Origin: Staphylococcus shinii
GTDB taxonomy: Bacteria > Bacillota > Bacilli > Staphylococcales > Staphylococcaceae
DNA length: 64,000 bases
NCBI RefSeq assembly: GCF_017583065.1
Contig: NZ_JAGEVL010000003.1
Location: forward strand, 434,001 to 498,000
Reading direction: 5' to 3'
Below the pieces are notes generated by a model. It had not been told where the DNA came from. It saw only the letters and a program-made list of their open reading frames with translations, and ran no database searches. How positions within the stretch are numbered: the first letter of the stretch is position 1; every line of letters starts with the position of its first letter. Both the position numbers and the translations under genes were made by a program. Below, piece by piece: positions 37,729-48,429 of the stretch.

Positions 37729-38547
37729 ATGAATAATTTAGAGAAAGAGATTAGTGCTATATTACATAAATATTTATTAAATTTTGAAACACTATATGAA
37801 AATGTCTTAGAAAATAGTGACTACATTGATGCATTAGAAACATTAGTGGATGAGTATAGTCAGTTTATATTAAATCCAGTTTTTAGAAGATTGTATGAAG
37901 ATTGGGAAGATGAAGCGGTTAAAGAACATCTTACAACGAGACTTCAATTCATATCAGCCCAATGTGTTAAACAAGTAGAAGTTATTCGAGCACAACGTTT
38001 ATTAGACGGTAAGGCTTCTACTTCAGGATACTTTGATAACATCGAGCACTGTATTAATGAGGAATTTGGGCAATGTCATATAACTGAAAAAGACAAATTA
38101 TTGTTAGTTGGATCTGGTGCATATCCTATGACACTCATTCAAGTGGCAAAGGAGACTGGTGCTTCTGTTATTGGCATTGATATTGATCCAACGGCAGTTG
38201 ATTTAGGTCAAAGGATTGTTAAAGTATTAGCACCAAATGAAGATATAGAGATTACAGAGCAGACAGTAGACCAATTAGTAGATATCAAAGAAGTGACACA
38301 TATTATATTTAGTTCAACAATTCCAATTAAATATGACATATTGGAGCAACTTTATGATTTAACGAATGAAAATGTTGTTGTTGCAATGCGATTTGGTGAT
38401 GGAATCAAATCATTATTTAACTATCCCTCTGAGAAAACTAGCGTAGATAAATGGCAATGTGTAGATAAACGTATACAATCTGATCAAATTTTTGATATTG
38501 CTTTATATCGAAAGGCATCAATAAAGGTTGGTGTAGCGGATGTCTAA
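37729..38547 (+). CDS. cntL: D-histidine aminobutanoyltransferase CntL
   Basis: Nicotianamine-synthase-like enzyme (272 aa) that transfers an aminobutyrate unit from SAM to D-histidine. The SAM-binding core [20 protein letters not shown] is followed by [18 protein letters not shown]. Starts 9 nt after cntK with GGAG before ATG 37729 and overlaps cntM by 8 nt. Confidence 0.93.
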   Translation: MNNLEKEISAILHKYLLNFETLYENVLENSDYIDALETLVDEYSQFILNPVFRRLYEDWEDEAVKEHLTTRLQFISAQCVKQVEVIRAQRLLDGKASTSGYFDNIEHCINEEFGQCHITEKDKLLLVGSGAYPMTLIQVAKETGASVIGIDIDPTAVDLGQRIVKVLAPNEDIEITEQTVDQLVDIKEVTHIIFSSTIPIKYDILEQLYDLTNENVVVAMRFGDGIKSLFNYPSEKTSVDKWQCVDKRIQSDQIFDIALYRKASIKVGVADV

Positions 38548-39832
38548 AATATTAATTATCGGTACTGGGCCAGTTGCAATTCAATTAGCCCAGCTGTGCC
38601 GTCTGACAACAGAGAAGGAAATAGATATGGTAGGCCGTGCCTCTACCTCGTTGAAATCACAAAAGTTATATCAAGCATATCAAAACGATAATTACTTTGA
38701 AGTAACAACCCAAAATGATGCTCATAAACACATGGAAGGCCGCTTCCAAATTAGTCATTTGTATAAAGATATAGAAGTTGTTAATGGTCACTATGACACA
38801 ATTATTATGGCGTGTACGGCAGATGCATATCATAGTACATTATCACAACTATCGACAGTAACATTAGAAAAAGTAAAGCGTATCTTGTTAGTATCGCCTA
38901 CGTTTGGTTCGCAAATGATTGTCGAGCAGTATGTGACTAACTTCAATAAGGACCTCGAAGTTATATCATTTTCTACATATCTGGGTGACACGCGTTTGTA
39001 TGATACTGAGCAACCTAACCAGGTTGTAACCACTGGGTTGAAGACGAAATTATACGTAGGTTCTAATCGTGAGCATTCAGCAACAATCAATTATTTAACA
39101 AGTGTGTTCAAGCAATTTCACATAAATTTGGTAGATATGCCAACAGCTTTACATGCAGAAACACGCAATAGTTCTTTGTATGTGCACCCACCATTATTTA
39201 TGAATGATTTTTCATTAAAAATTATTTTTGAAGGGACAGAAGTACCTGTTTATGTGTATAAGTTATTTCCAGAAGGTCCAATTACGATGACACTCATTCA
39301 TGAAATGCGTTTGATGTGGACAGAGATGATGACGATTTTAGCAGAATTTAGTGTGCCGTCAGTCAACCTTTTGGAATTCATGGTGAAAGAAAACTATCCT
39401 GTGCGTCCTGAGACATTAGCGGATGATGATGTCTACAGTTTTGAAAAGTTACCGGCAATTCATCAAGAATATTTACTGTATGTGAGATATACAGCAATAT
39501 TAATAGATCCGTTTTCAGAGCCTGATCAACACGGCCGCTATTTTGATTTTTCCGCGGTACCGATTAAGCAGCTTTATGAAAATGAACAAGGCGTCGTTCA
39601 TATACCACGTATGCCAAGTGAGGATTATTACCGTACTTCAATTATTCAACATATTGGCAAACTATTAGGTATTAAGACACCAATGATTGATACATTTATG
39701 AAGCGTTATGAACAATATTGTCAGGACTATAAAAAGCATAACCAACAATTATCATCACAATTCAACGTGAACTTATATAAAGATGATAAATCTTTGGTAG
39801 AGGTGTACTTAGATACCAAAGGTAAGATTTAG
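38540..39832 (+). CDS. cntM: Staphylopine dehydrogenase CntM
   Basis: Opine dehydrogenase (430 aa) that joins the CntL product to pyruvate by NADPH-dependent reductive condensation, giving staphylopine. N-terminal Rossmann motif [16 protein letters not shown], with [10 protein letters not shown] after the second strand as the likely NADPH phosphate-binding loop. The C-terminal opine-dehydrogenase domain includes [10 protein letters not shown] near residue 220. Overlaps cntL, and a 110-nt gap follows before cntA. Confidence 0.93.
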   Translation: MSKILIIGTGPVAIQLAQLCRLTTEKEIDMVGRASTSLKSQKLYQAYQNDNYFEVTTQNDAHKHMEGRFQISHLYKDIEVVNGHYDTIIMACTADAYHSTLSQLSTVTLEKVKRILLVSPTFGSQMIVEQYVTNFNKDLEVISFSTYLGDTRLYDTEQPNQVVTTGLKTKLYVGSNREHSATINYLTSVFKQFHINLVDMPTALHAETRNSSLYVHPPLFMNDFSLKIIFEGTEVPVYVYKLFPEGPITMTLIHEMRLMWTEMMTILAEFSVPSVNLLEFMVKENYPVRPETLADDDVYSFEKLPAIHQEYLLYVRYTAILIDPFSEPDQHGRYFDFSAVPIKQLYENEQGVVHIPRMPSEDYYRTSIIQHIGKLLGIKTPMIDTFMKRYEQYCQDYKKHNQQLSSQFNVNLYKDDKSLVEVYLDTKGKI

Positions 39833-39942
39833 TGACAATGATTTGTAATATAAAAATATTAAATGGTTTTTGATTTTACATAAGTATGATCCACACGATT
39901 AAAAATGATATTACAATTTTTAAATGAGAAAGAGGAAAAATA

Positions 39943-41541
39943 ATGAACAAACTTACTAAGATGAGTGCAGTATTAATTGCATCAGGTGTTATTTTAGCGG
40001 GATGTGGAAACGGCAAAGGCATAGAAGAGAAGAAAGAGAACAAGCAGTTAACGTATACAACAGTGAAAGATATTGGAGATATGAATCCACATGTTTATGG
40101 AGGGTCTATGTCTGCAGAAAGTATGATTTATGAGCCACTTGTACGTAATACTAAAGACGGTATCAAGCCATTATTAGCTAAAAATTGGGATGTATCTGAT
40201 GATGGTAAAACGTATACTTTCCATTTGCGTGATGATGTTAAATTCCATGATGGTACAGGGTTTGACGCTGAGGCAGTTAAGAAAAATATTGATGCAGTTC
40301 AACAAAATAAAAAATTACATTCATGGTTAAAGATTTCAACATTAATTGATAATGTTAGTGTTAAAGACAAATATACCGTCGAACTTCAGTTAACAGAACC
40401 ATATCAGCCAGCTTTAGCAGAATTAGCAATGCCGCGACCATATGTATTTGTATCACCTAAAGATTTTAAGGATGATGGAACTAAGAATGGCGTGAAATCA
40501 TTTGATGGCACAGGTCCATTTAAACTGGGTGAACATAAAAAAGACGAGTCAGCAGATTTTAATAAAAATAATGATTATTGGGGCGAAAAAGCTAAGTTAA
40601 ATAAAATACAAGCAAAAGTAATGCCAGCAGGTGAGACTGCCTTTTTATCAATGAAAAAGGGTGAGACGAACTTTGCTTTTACAGACGATAGAGGCACAGT
40701 TAGCTTAGACAAAGACGCTTTAAAGCAATTGAAAGATTCTGGCGATTACCAAGTTAAACGTAGCCAGCCTATGAATACAAAAATGTTAGTCGCAAATTCT
40801 GGTAAGAAAGATAGTCCAGTGAGTGATAAAAATGTAAGACAAGCGATTGGTCATATGGTAAATAGAGATAAAATAACTAAAGAGATCTTAGATGGCGAAG
40901 AAAAGCCGGCAACACAACTATTCGCGAAGAATGTTACAGATATTAATTTTGACATGCCTACGCGTAAATATGATGTTAAAAAGGCGGAAACGCTGTTAGA
41001 TGAAACGGGTTGGAAACAAGAAAAAGATAGTAATGTCCGTAACAAAGATGGTAAAGAATTAACAATGACTATGTATTATGACAAAGGATCTTCTAGTCAA
41101 AAAGAACAAGCAGAATTTTTACAAGCAGAATTTAAGAAAATGGGTGTTCAATTACAAATTAGTGGTGATACATCAGACAAAGTTGCAGAACGTCGTACAT
41201 CTGGTGACTATGACTTAATGTTTAATCAAACTTGGGGATTATTATATGACCCACAAAGTACAATAAGCGCATTTAAAGCAAGTAACGGTTATGAAAGTGC
41301 GACAGCAGGTATCGCCAACAAAAAAGAGCTATACAACAATATTGATGAATCATTTAAAATCCAAGATGATAAACAGCGTTCTGATGCATATAAACAAATT
41401 TTACAACAAATAGATGATGAAGGTATTTTCATTCCTATATCACACGGCAGAATGACAGTGGTTGCACCTAATGATTTAGAGAAATTATCATTTACACAGT
41501 CGCAATATGAATTGCCTTTTAATGAAATGCAATTTAAATAA
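39943..41541 (+). CDS. cntA: Staphylopine-metal binding lipoprotein CntA
   Basis: Solute-binding protein (532 aa) of the peptide/nickel ABC family, displayed on the membrane outer face. Signal peptide with lipobox LAGC (acyl-Cys21). Core features include DMNPHVYGGSMSAESMIYEP, LAKNWDVSDDGKTYTFHLRD and DYWGEKAKLN. It binds staphylopine complexes of Zn, Co, Ni and others. Preceded by AGAGGAAAA. First of the ABC genes. Confidence 0.93.
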   Translation: MNKLTKMSAVLIASGVILAGCGNGKGIEEKKENKQLTYTTVKDIGDMNPHVYGGSMSAESMIYEPLVRNTKDGIKPLLAKNWDVSDDGKTYTFHLRDDVKFHDGTGFDAEAVKKNIDAVQQNKKLHSWLKISTLIDNVSVKDKYTVELQLTEPYQPALAELAMPRPYVFVSPKDFKDDGTKNGVKSFDGTGPFKLGEHKKDESADFNKNNDYWGEKAKLNKIQAKVMPAGETAFLSMKKGETNFAFTDDRGTVSLDKDALKQLKDSGDYQVKRSQPMNTKMLVANSGKKDSPVSDKNVRQAIGHMVNRDKITKEILDGEEKPATQLFAKNVTDINFDMPTRKYDVKKAETLLDETGWKQEKDSNVRNKDGKELTMTMYYDKGSSSQKEQAEFLQAEFKKMGVQLQISGDTSDKVAERRTSGDYDLMFNQTWGLLYDPQSTISAFKASNGYESATAGIANKKELYNNIDESFKIQDDKQRSDAYKQILQQIDDEGIFIPISHGRMTVVAPNDLEKLSFTQSQYELPFNEMQFK

Positions 41542-41556
41542 AGGAGTGCATTTATA

Positions 41557-42489
41557 ATGTTCAAATTTATTTTAAAGCGCATGATGATTATGGTTCCACT
41601 GATGATTGTAGTGAGCTTTATGATATTTTTACTAACTTATATAACGGATGAAAACCCGGCGGTTACAATTTTGCATGCACAAGGTACACCGGATGTATCG
41701 CCGCAACTAATTGAAGAAACAAATGAGAAATACGGTTTAAATGACCCATTATTGATTCAATATAAGAATTGGCTATTTCAAGCATTACAGTTAGACTTCG
41801 GTACGAGTTATATTACAGGCGACCCTGTTGCAGAACGTATTGGTCCAGCGTTTTTTAACACATTAAAATTAACTGTCATTTCTAGCATTTTCGTAATGAT
41901 TACATCAATTATTTTAGGGGTTGTCAGTGCCTTAACAAGAGGGGGATTTGCAGATCGTGCGATACGTTCTGTGGCTTTCTTTCTAACAGGCTTACCATCT
42001 TATTGGATTGCTTCGATGTTAATCATTTACATTTCTGTAAATTTAAATTTATTGCCAACTTCTGGACTGACAGGTCCTGAAAGTTACATATTGCCAGTTG
42101 TTGTTATCACAATTGCATATGCTGGTATTTACTTTAGAAATATTAGGCGTTCAATTGTTGAGCAGTTGAATGAAGATTATGTACTGTATTTGAAAGCATG
42201 TGGTGTGAAGACTACAACTTTAATGTTGCACGTATTGCGTAATGCATTACAAGTTGCCGTCTCAATCTTCTGCATGTCTATACCAATGATTATGGGTGGT
42301 TTAGTAGTAATAGAGTATATATTTGCTTGGCCAGGATTAGGGCAATTAAGCTTGAAAGCCATATTAGAACATGATTTTCCTGTCATACAAGCGTATGTAT
42401 TAATTGTGGCTATACTATTTGTTGTATTTAATACATTAGCAGATATAATCAATGCACTCTTGAATCCAAGATTAAGGGAGGCATCGTGA
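41557..42489 (+). CDS. cntB: Staphylopine ABC permease CntB
   Basis: Inner-membrane permease (310 aa) of the DppB/OppB type: long periplasm-facing loop after helix 1 (with LNDPLLIQYKNWLFQALQLD), then a permease core ending in EYIFAWPGLGQLSL. AAGGAG lies 11 nt before ATG 41557. It pairs with CntC. Confidence 0.93.
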   Translation: MFKFILKRMMIMVPLMIVVSFMIFLLTYITDENPAVTILHAQGTPDVSPQLIEETNEKYGLNDPLLIQYKNWLFQALQLDFGTSYITGDPVAERIGPAFFNTLKLTVISSIFVMITSIILGVVSALTRGGFADRAIRSVAFFLTGLPSYWIASMLIIYISVNLNLLPTSGLTGPESYILPVVVITIAYAGIYFRNIRRSIVEQLNEDYVLYLKACGVKTTTLMLHVLRNALQVAVSIFCMSIPMIMGGLVVIEYIFAWPGLGQLSLKAILEHDFPVIQAYVLIVAILFVVFNTLADIINALLNPRLREAS

Positions 42490-43358
42490 TGATTATTTTA
42501 AAACGTTTATTACAAGACAGGGGCGCTGTTATCGCTCTAGCCATTATTGTCATATATGTTGTGTTAGGTTTTGCAGCCCCCTTGGTGACAACACACGACC
42601 CTAATCATATTGACACAGCTAACAAATATAGTGGACCAAGTTTACAACATTTCTTAGGAACTGATCATTTAGGACGAGATATTTTAACGAGGTTGATTTA
42701 TGCGATTAGACCTAGCTTATTATATGTTTTTGTAGCGCTTTTTATTTCTGTTTTGGTTGGTGCCATATTAGGATTTGTTTCTGGTTATTTCCGGGGTTAT
42801 ATTGATGCGTTTATCATGCGTATGTGTGATGTGATGCTAGCATTTCCTAGTTATGTTGTTACACTCGCACTGATTGCGTTATTTGGTATGGGCGCTGAAA
42901 ATATTATTATGGCATTTATTTTAACGCGCTGGGCGTGGTTTTGTCGTGTGATTCGCACAAGTGTTATGCAATATACTGCTTCAGATCACGTTAAATTTGC
43001 CAAGACAATTGGCATGAGTGATTTGAAAATTATTCGCAGACATATTATGCCGTTGACACTTGGTGATATTGCAATAATCTCAAGTAGTTCTATGTGTTCT
43101 ATGATTTTACAAATATCTGGATTTTCATTTTTAGGGTTAGGTGTTAAAGCGCCGACTGCTGAGTGGGGCATGATGCTCAATGAAGCTAGAAAAGTAATGT
43201 TTACTCATCCAGAAATGATGTTTGCTCCAGGTATTGCAATCGTTATTATCGTTATGGCATTTAACTTTTTATCAGATGCATTACAAATTGCGATTGATCC
43301 AAGGATATCTTCAAAGGAAAAACTACGTTCTGTGAAGAAAGGGTTGGTGCAATCATGA
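42489..43358 (+). CDS. cntC: Staphylopine ABC permease CntC
   Basis: DppC/OppC-type permease (289 aa) with HFLGTDHLGRDILTRLIYA after helix 1 and the coupling-loop region ISGFSFLGLGVKAPTAEWG. ATG 42489 shares a base with the cntB stop (TGATG) and has GGGAGG 7 nt upstream, so it is preferred to GTG 42486. Overlaps cntD by 4 nt. Confidence 0.93.
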   Translation: MIILKRLLQDRGAVIALAIIVIYVVLGFAAPLVTTHDPNHIDTANKYSGPSLQHFLGTDHLGRDILTRLIYAIRPSLLYVFVALFISVLVGAILGFVSGYFRGYIDAFIMRMCDVMLAFPSYVVTLALIALFGMGAENIIMAFILTRWAWFCRVIRTSVMQYTASDHVKFAKTIGMSDLKIIRRHIMPLTLGDIAIISSSSMCSMILQISGFSFLGLGVKAPTAEWGMMLNEARKVMFTHPEMMFAPGIAIVIIVMAFNFLSDALQIAIDPRISSKEKLRSVKKGLVQS

Positions 43359-44170
43359 CGTTATTAACAGTACAACATCTGTTTATCAAAGATAGCTGGA
43401 CAAATCAGACCATTGTTAACGACGTAAATTTTACAGTGTCTAAAGGTGAAGTGTTAGGTATTATTGGTGAAAGTGGTAGTGGTAAGTCAGTTACATGTAA
43501 AGCTTTAGTAGGTTTAAATCCTAAGCGTTTAAGTGTTGAAGGAAAAGTGACATTTAATAATGTACAAATGCTTACTTTGTCAGAGATGCAGTTAAAGAAG
43601 CATAGAGGTAAAGATATTGCGATGGTTATGCAACAAGGTAGCCGTGCATTCGATCCTTCATCTACTGTGGGCAAGCAATTAATTGAAACTATGAAGGTTC
43701 ATACACAACTATCTATTCAAGAAATCGAAGTAACATTGACAGAATATATGGATTATATGGGGTTAAACAATCCCAAACAGATATTAAAGTCGTATCCCTA
43801 TATGTTATCGGGTGGTATGTTACAGCGTTTGATGATTGCTTTAGCTTTGGCATTAAAACCTAGATTAATTATTGCAGATGAACCAACGACAGCTTTAGAT
43901 ACTATTACGCAATATGATGTGTTACAGGCGTTTAAAGATATTAAGCAACATTTCGATTGTGCCATGATTTTTATTTCCCATGACTTAACAGTGATTAATC
44001 ATATCGCAGATCGAGTAGTTGTGATGAGGAATGGACAACTTATTGAAGAAGGAACTAGAGAAGCGGTGCTATACCAACCACAACAAACGTATACTCAATA
44101 TTTATTATCTACACGAAAAAAAGTTAATGATTATTTTAAATCTGTGCTAAGGGGGGAATCAAATGCTTAA
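43355..44170 (+). CDS. cntD: Staphylopine ABC ATPase CntD
   Basis: DppD-type ATPase (271 aa). Walker A GESGSGKSVTCKAL, signature LSGGMLQR and Walker B RLIIADEPTTALD are intact. ATGA overlap with cntC; overlaps cntF by 8 nt. Confidence 0.93.
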   Translation: MTLLTVQHLFIKDSWTNQTIVNDVNFTVSKGEVLGIIGESGSGKSVTCKALVGLNPKRLSVEGKVTFNNVQMLTLSEMQLKKHRGKDIAMVMQQGSRAFDPSSTVGKQLIETMKVHTQLSIQEIEVTLTEYMDYMGLNNPKQILKSYPYMLSGGMLQRLMIALALALKPRLIIADEPTTALDTITQYDVLQAFKDIKQHFDCAMIFISHDLTVINHIADRVVVMRNGQLIEEGTREAVLYQPQQTYTQYLLSTRKKVNDYFKSVLRGESNA

Positions 44171-44912
44171 GATTATGAATGTTGAAAAGTCGTATTCGCG
44201 TTCACAAATGTTTCAGCGTAGCATGACCCCTATTGTTAAAGATGTATCTTTTGAATGTCCAGTTGGTAAAGCAATTGCAATTATCGGCGAGAGTGGTAGC
44301 GGAAAATCAACATTGAGTAGGATGGTACTAGGTATTGAGAAGCCTAACAAAGGTTCAGTAACGTTGAATGATCAACCCATTTATAAGAAAAAGGTGAGAA
44401 ATCATCAAATAAGTGCGGTTTTTCAAGATTACACATCTTCATTACATCCTTTCCAATCAGTGAAAGAAATATTATTAGAAGTGATGTGCCAGTGTGACAA
44501 TCAACCTAAGGCAGTCATGGAGGCACGAGCGATTGAATTATTAGAAGAAGTTGGATTATCGAAAGTATATATGGACAAATATCCAAATATGTTATCCGGC
44601 GGTGAAGCGCAACGTGTGGCGATTGCACGCGCCATATGTATGAACCCTAAATATATATTGTTCGATGAAGCAATCAGTTCTTTAGATATGTCGATTCAAA
44701 CCCAAATTTTAGATTTGTTAGTAAATTTACGCTCGAAAAGGCAGTTAAGTTATATTTTTATTACACATGATATTCAAGCTGCCACCTATTTATGTGAGCA
44801 GTTAATTATTTTTAAAAACGGCAAAATTGAAGAACAAATTGCAACCAAAGATCTACATCTAAGTGATAATGCTTATACAAAAGCATTGATTGAAAAACAA
44901 CTATCATTCTAA
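44163..44912 (+). CDS. cntF: Staphylopine ABC ATPase CntF
   Basis: DppF-type ATPase (249 aa). Walker A GESGSGKSTLSRM, signature LSGGEAQRVAIARA and Walker B YILFDEAISSLDMS are intact. GGGGGG lies 5-6 nt before ATG 44163, inside the end of cntD. Confidence 0.93.
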   Translation: MLKIMNVEKSYSRSQMFQRSMTPIVKDVSFECPVGKAIAIIGESGSGKSTLSRMVLGIEKPNKGSVTLNDQPIYKKKVRNHQISAVFQDYTSSLHPFQSVKEILLEVMCQCDNQPKAVMEARAIELLEEVGLSKVYMDKYPNMLSGGEAQRVAIARAICMNPKYILFDEAISSLDMSIQTQILDLLVNLRSKRQLSYIFITHDIQAATYLCEQLIIFKNGKIEEQIATKDLHLSDNAYTKALIEKQLSF

Positions 44913-44923
44913 GGAGTGAGACA

Positions 44924-46111
44924 ATGAAAGGTGCTATGGCATGGCCTTTTTTGAGATTATATATACTAACATTAATGTTTTTTAGTGCTAACGCTATTTT
45001 GAATGTCTTTATACCATTACGAGGACATGATATAGGAGCTACAAATACGGTTATCGGTATTGTAATGGGTGCTTATATGCTAACTGCTATGGTATTTAGA
45101 CCGTGGGCAGGACAAATTATTGCACGTGTTGGCCCGATTAAAGTATTACGCATCATTTTAATTATTAATGCAATTGCTTTAATTCTATATGGTTTTACTG
45201 GATTAGAAGGATATTTCTTGGCACGTGTGATGCAAGGTGTATGTACAGCATTCTTCTCGATGTCATTACAACTAGGAATTATTGATGCTTTACCAGAAGA
45301 GCACCGTTCAGAAGGGGTCTCGTTGTATTCGCTATTTTCGACAATCCCCAATTTGATTGGCCCAATTATAGCCATAGGTATTTGGCACGCTGATAATATT
45401 TCCATTTTTGCGATTGTTATTATTTTTATTGCGTTATCCACCACGTTCTTTGGTTATCGTGTCACAATTGCTGAACAAGAACCGGATACGTCCCATAAAA
45501 TTGAAAAAATGTCATTTAATGCAGTTACGGTATTTGCTCAGTTTTTCAAAAACAAAGAGTTGTTCAATAGTGGTTTAATCATGATTGTAGCATCGATTGT
45601 ATTTGGTGCGGTAAGTACTTTTGTTCCGTTGTACACTGTGAATTATGGCTTTGCGAGTGCGGGCATATTCCTGACTATTCAAGCTGTAGCTGTGGTTGTA
45701 GCAAGATTTTATTTAAGGAAATATATCCCATCGGATGGATTATGGCATCCAAAATTTATGGTGACTGTCTTATCGTCACTAATGATTGCATCTTTTGCTG
45801 TGGCGTTTGGTCCACAAGTAGGTATCGTGATTTTCTATGCGAGCGCAATCTTAATCGGTATCACACAAGCATTGGTATACCCAACATTAACATCTTATCT
45901 AAGTTTTGTCTTACCTAAAGTAGGCCGTAACATGTTATTAGGATTGTTTATTGCATGTGCAGATTTAGGTATTTCTTTGGGAAGTGTCATAATGGGACCG
46001 ATATCTGATTCACTAGGGTTTAAATGGATGTACATTATTTGTGGTCTGCTTGTGATTTGCGTCATGGTTTTAAGTGTGATAAAACGTCCTATATCCTATA
46101 AGTCGAGTTAG
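44924..46111 (+). CDS. cntE: Staphylopine exporter CntE (MFS)
   Basis: Major facilitator transporter (395 aa, 12 hydrophobic segments) that exports newly made staphylopine. MFS motif A-like RPWAGQIIARVGPIKV after helix 2, and LARVMQGVCTAFFS in helix 4. AAGGAG 8 nt before ATG 44924, 11 nt after cntF. Last gene of the operon, before a terminator. Confidence 0.92.
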   Translation: MKGAMAWPFLRLYILTLMFFSANAILNVFIPLRGHDIGATNTVIGIVMGAYMLTAMVFRPWAGQIIARVGPIKVLRIILIINAIALILYGFTGLEGYFLARVMQGVCTAFFSMSLQLGIIDALPEEHRSEGVSLYSLFSTIPNLIGPIIAIGIWHADNISIFAIVIIFIALSTTFFGYRVTIAEQEPDTSHKIEKMSFNAVTVFAQFFKNKELFNSGLIMIVASIVFGAVSTFVPLYTVNYGFASAGIFLTIQAVAVVVARFYLRKYIPSDGLWHPKFMVTVLSSLMIASFAVAFGPQVGIVIFYASAILIGITQALVYPTLTSYLSFVLPKVGRNMLLGLFIACADLGISLGSVIMGPISDSLGFKWMYIICGLLVICVMVLSVIKRPISYKSS

Positions 46112-46269
46112 CGTAGATTATCAAAAGCTTTAGTACATGATGATTGAAAAGTGAAGTAATTACAATCATGAAAATAGTAGTGTATGTATTATTTTACTTG
46201 GCGAGGGTTCTAAAGTGATTTACTGAGTCAGTTTAAAATGATAGAGATATTACATATAAAACATATAAT

Positions 46270-46316
46270 AAACGCTATAAATTGCTTAAGTAAGGCATTT
46301 TATAGCGTTTTTTTAT
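46270..46316 (+). terminator. Terminator of the cnt operon
   Basis: AAACGCTATAAA and TTTATAGCGTTT with extra pairing inside the loop, followed by TTTTTTA. Confidence 0.88.
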
Positions 46317-46399
46317 TTGGGTATTCAAATAAATAATAAGGAAATACTTGTTAGCTTACTTTATACTTAAAACAAAATGACAGAATAGAGGTTATTGTA

Positions 46400-47269
46400 G
46401 TGAGGAAGTTATGGATTTGGGGCATATGTATCGTCGTTATTGTTACTATTGTGGCATTTATTACTATAAAGGTGTTTACTCAAAACCAATCTACGGTGGA
46501 AAAACCTGCACAAGCAAATTTTATGAATAGCTCAACGCCTACACTATTTTTACATGGTTATGGTGGGAGCGCAAATTCAGAAAAATTTATGGTTAAACAA
46601 GCCAAACAAAATGGGGTTACTAAAGATGTGATTACAGCGAATGTTTCTAAAGGTGGAGAGGTTGAATTAAAAGGGAAACTTGAAAAAGATACAACTAATC
46701 CTATCGTACAAATTGAACTTGCCAATAATAAGCAAGGTGATCTTGATAAAAATGCGAAATGGTTTAAAAATGTATTAACGAAATTGCAAAGTGAATACGA
46801 CATTAATAAGTTTAATTTTGTAGGTCATTCTATGGGTAATTTATCATTTGCTCAATATATGCTGACGTATGGGAATGACCCGTCGTTACCTCAATTGAAT
46901 AAACAAGTGAATATTGCTGGGACATATAATGGCGTATTAAATATGAATGAACAAGTGAATGAAATTAGTGTGGATGCTAATGGCAAACCTAGCCGCATGA
47001 ATCAGCCATATCAAGAATTACAACAACTTAAAGAGATATATAAAGGTAAAAATATCGACGTATTAAATATATTTGGTGATTTGAAAGATGGAACTAGCTC
47101 TGATGGACGTATATCTAATAGTTCATCTAAGTCGTTAAAATATTTACTTGGTGATAGTCCGAAAAGCTATAGAGAATCCAAGTATGAGGGTAAATCAGCA
47201 CAACACAGCCAGTTACATGAAAACAAAGAAGTTGCTAAAGAATTTATAGCATTTTTATGGACGAAATAA
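46400..47269 (+). CDS. Membrane-anchored alpha/beta hydrolase (DUF915-like)
   Basis: Hydrolase (289 aa) with an N-terminal membrane anchor (about 5-27) and an alpha/beta-hydrolase domain. LFLHGYGGSANSEKFM gives the oxyanion region, VGHSMGNLSFAQY the nucleophile Ser, and AQHSQLHE the likely catalytic His. The layout fits DUF915 lipase-like proteins of Firmicutes, which lie outside the membrane. GTG 46400 has a weak ribosome site (AGAGG). The substrate is unknown. Confidence 0.82.
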   Translation: MRKLWIWGICIVVIVTIVAFITIKVFTQNQSTVEKPAQANFMNSSTPTLFLHGYGGSANSEKFMVKQAKQNGVTKDVITANVSKGGEVELKGKLEKDTTNPIVQIELANNKQGDLDKNAKWFKNVLTKLQSEYDINKFNFVGHSMGNLSFAQYMLTYGNDPSLPQLNKQVNIAGTYNGVLNMNEQVNEISVDANGKPSRMNQPYQELQQLKEIYKGKNIDVLNIFGDLKDGTSSDGRISNSSSKSLKYLLGDSPKSYRESKYEGKSAQHSQLHENKEVAKEFIAFLWTK

Positions 47270-47295
47270 GATGACATAGTTTTTTAAATTAGTAT

Positions 47296-47333
47296 AAAAA
47301 AGCGAAATGCAAATTAGCATCTCGCTTTTTTAT
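47296..47333. terminator. Bidirectional terminator
   Basis: AAAAAGCGA-ATGC and GCAT-TCGCTTTTT, each with one unpaired base, form a stem between the convergent genes ending at 47269 and 47343, with A- and T-runs on both sides. Confidence 0.82.
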
Positions 47334-47342
47334 TTTTGATAT

Positions 47343-48206
47343 TTATTCGGGTTCACCGTCTTCATCATATTTCGTTACATTTCCATCTTGGTCAATTATA
47401 TAAGAACCTGCTAAATCTCCATTTTTATCAGTGAATGAGAATCCCCAGTCTCCATCATCACTTTGCTCGGGCTCTTTATAAGTATATTGAGAAGTGTTTA
47501 AACTGTGTCCTTCGTATTCTTCTACTATATCAATTACATTTTTTCGCGTCACACTAGTATCCTTATCGCTATCACTTTCGCTACTATCTTGTGCTTGTGA
47601 TTCGTTAGATTCAGAGATAACAGGTACCCAATTATCTAGTTCACTTTGTGAGAAGTCTTTTAATTTTACAGTTTTTGGATTATTAAGTATGTTGTTAGAT
47701 TGGTTTTTTGAATATTCATCCTCATCCCAACGTTTGTCTTGAAAATGGCTAGGCACATCATAGATATTTACTGTCCCATCATTGTTATCTTTGTATATAA
47801 CTTGCCCAGCAGCAGTAGGTGTGCCGTATAATGCTTGAGTTCCGTTTGGGAATGTGGCTGAAGCGCTCTCGTTATAAGGGTTTAACGCCTTGCCAGACAC
47901 GTCTGCATGTGTGATTTCAGTATTGGATGGGTCTACATTACCACCATTATTTTCAATGACGGAAATCCATACTTTAGCATAGTGTTCTGGTGAATTTATA
48001 TTTTCACTATTGCTATTTGAATTATCTGAGGAAGTTTCGTTGTTAGACTTTGTTTGGTCATCATTGCTACTTCGATTGTTATTATGTTGGTCTTGATTGC
48101 TTGTGTCTTTGGAATCTTCTCCTGAACCTGTATTAATGTTGATGTCACATGCAGATAGAATCATAGTGGTTATTATAGCCCCAAATGCTAAGTATTTAAA
48201 TTTCAA
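47343..48206 (-). CDS. Lipoprotein with low-complexity linker, unknown function
   Basis: Lipoprotein (287 aa): lipobox LSAC (Cys20), a Ser/Asn/Asp-rich linker (about 28-70), then a domain starting HYAKVWISVIENNGG with GTQALYGTPTAAGQVIYKDN and an acidic Ser-rich break near 205-220. The C-terminal part has GDWGFSFTDKNGDLAGSYII. I cannot assign a function; comparable lipoproteins are common in Staphylococcus. GGGGGA lies upstream of ATG 48206. Confidence 0.75.
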   Translation of the reverse strand: MKFKYLAFGAIITTMILSACDININTGSGEDSKDTSNQDQHNNNRSSNDDQTKSNNETSSDNSNSNSENINSPEHYAKVWISVIENNGGNVDPSNTEITHADVSGKALNPYNESASATFPNGTQALYGTPTAAGQVIYKDNNDGTVNIYDVPSHFQDKRWDEDEYSKNQSNNILNNPKTVKLKDFSQSELDNWVPVISESNESQAQDSSESDSDKDTSVTRKNVIDIVEEYEGHSLNTSQYTYKEPEQSDDGDWGFSFTDKNGDLAGSYIIDQDGNVTKYDEDGEPE

Positions 48207-48429
48207 AAAAATCCCCCTTTAAAATAAAGAATATTGTTATAATTCATTATACATAATTAGTTGTCAGAAATCTTATTTTTCAATATTTTATTGTTTGCAA
48301 AAAAATTCAGTCCATCATTGAGAGTATTTGATGTTTAAAATATGTTTCATACATAAGTAAAAAATGTAGTTTGCTATGTACAACTTTATTTTAGTACACT
48401 GTAATTATCAAACTTATAGGGGAGTTTAA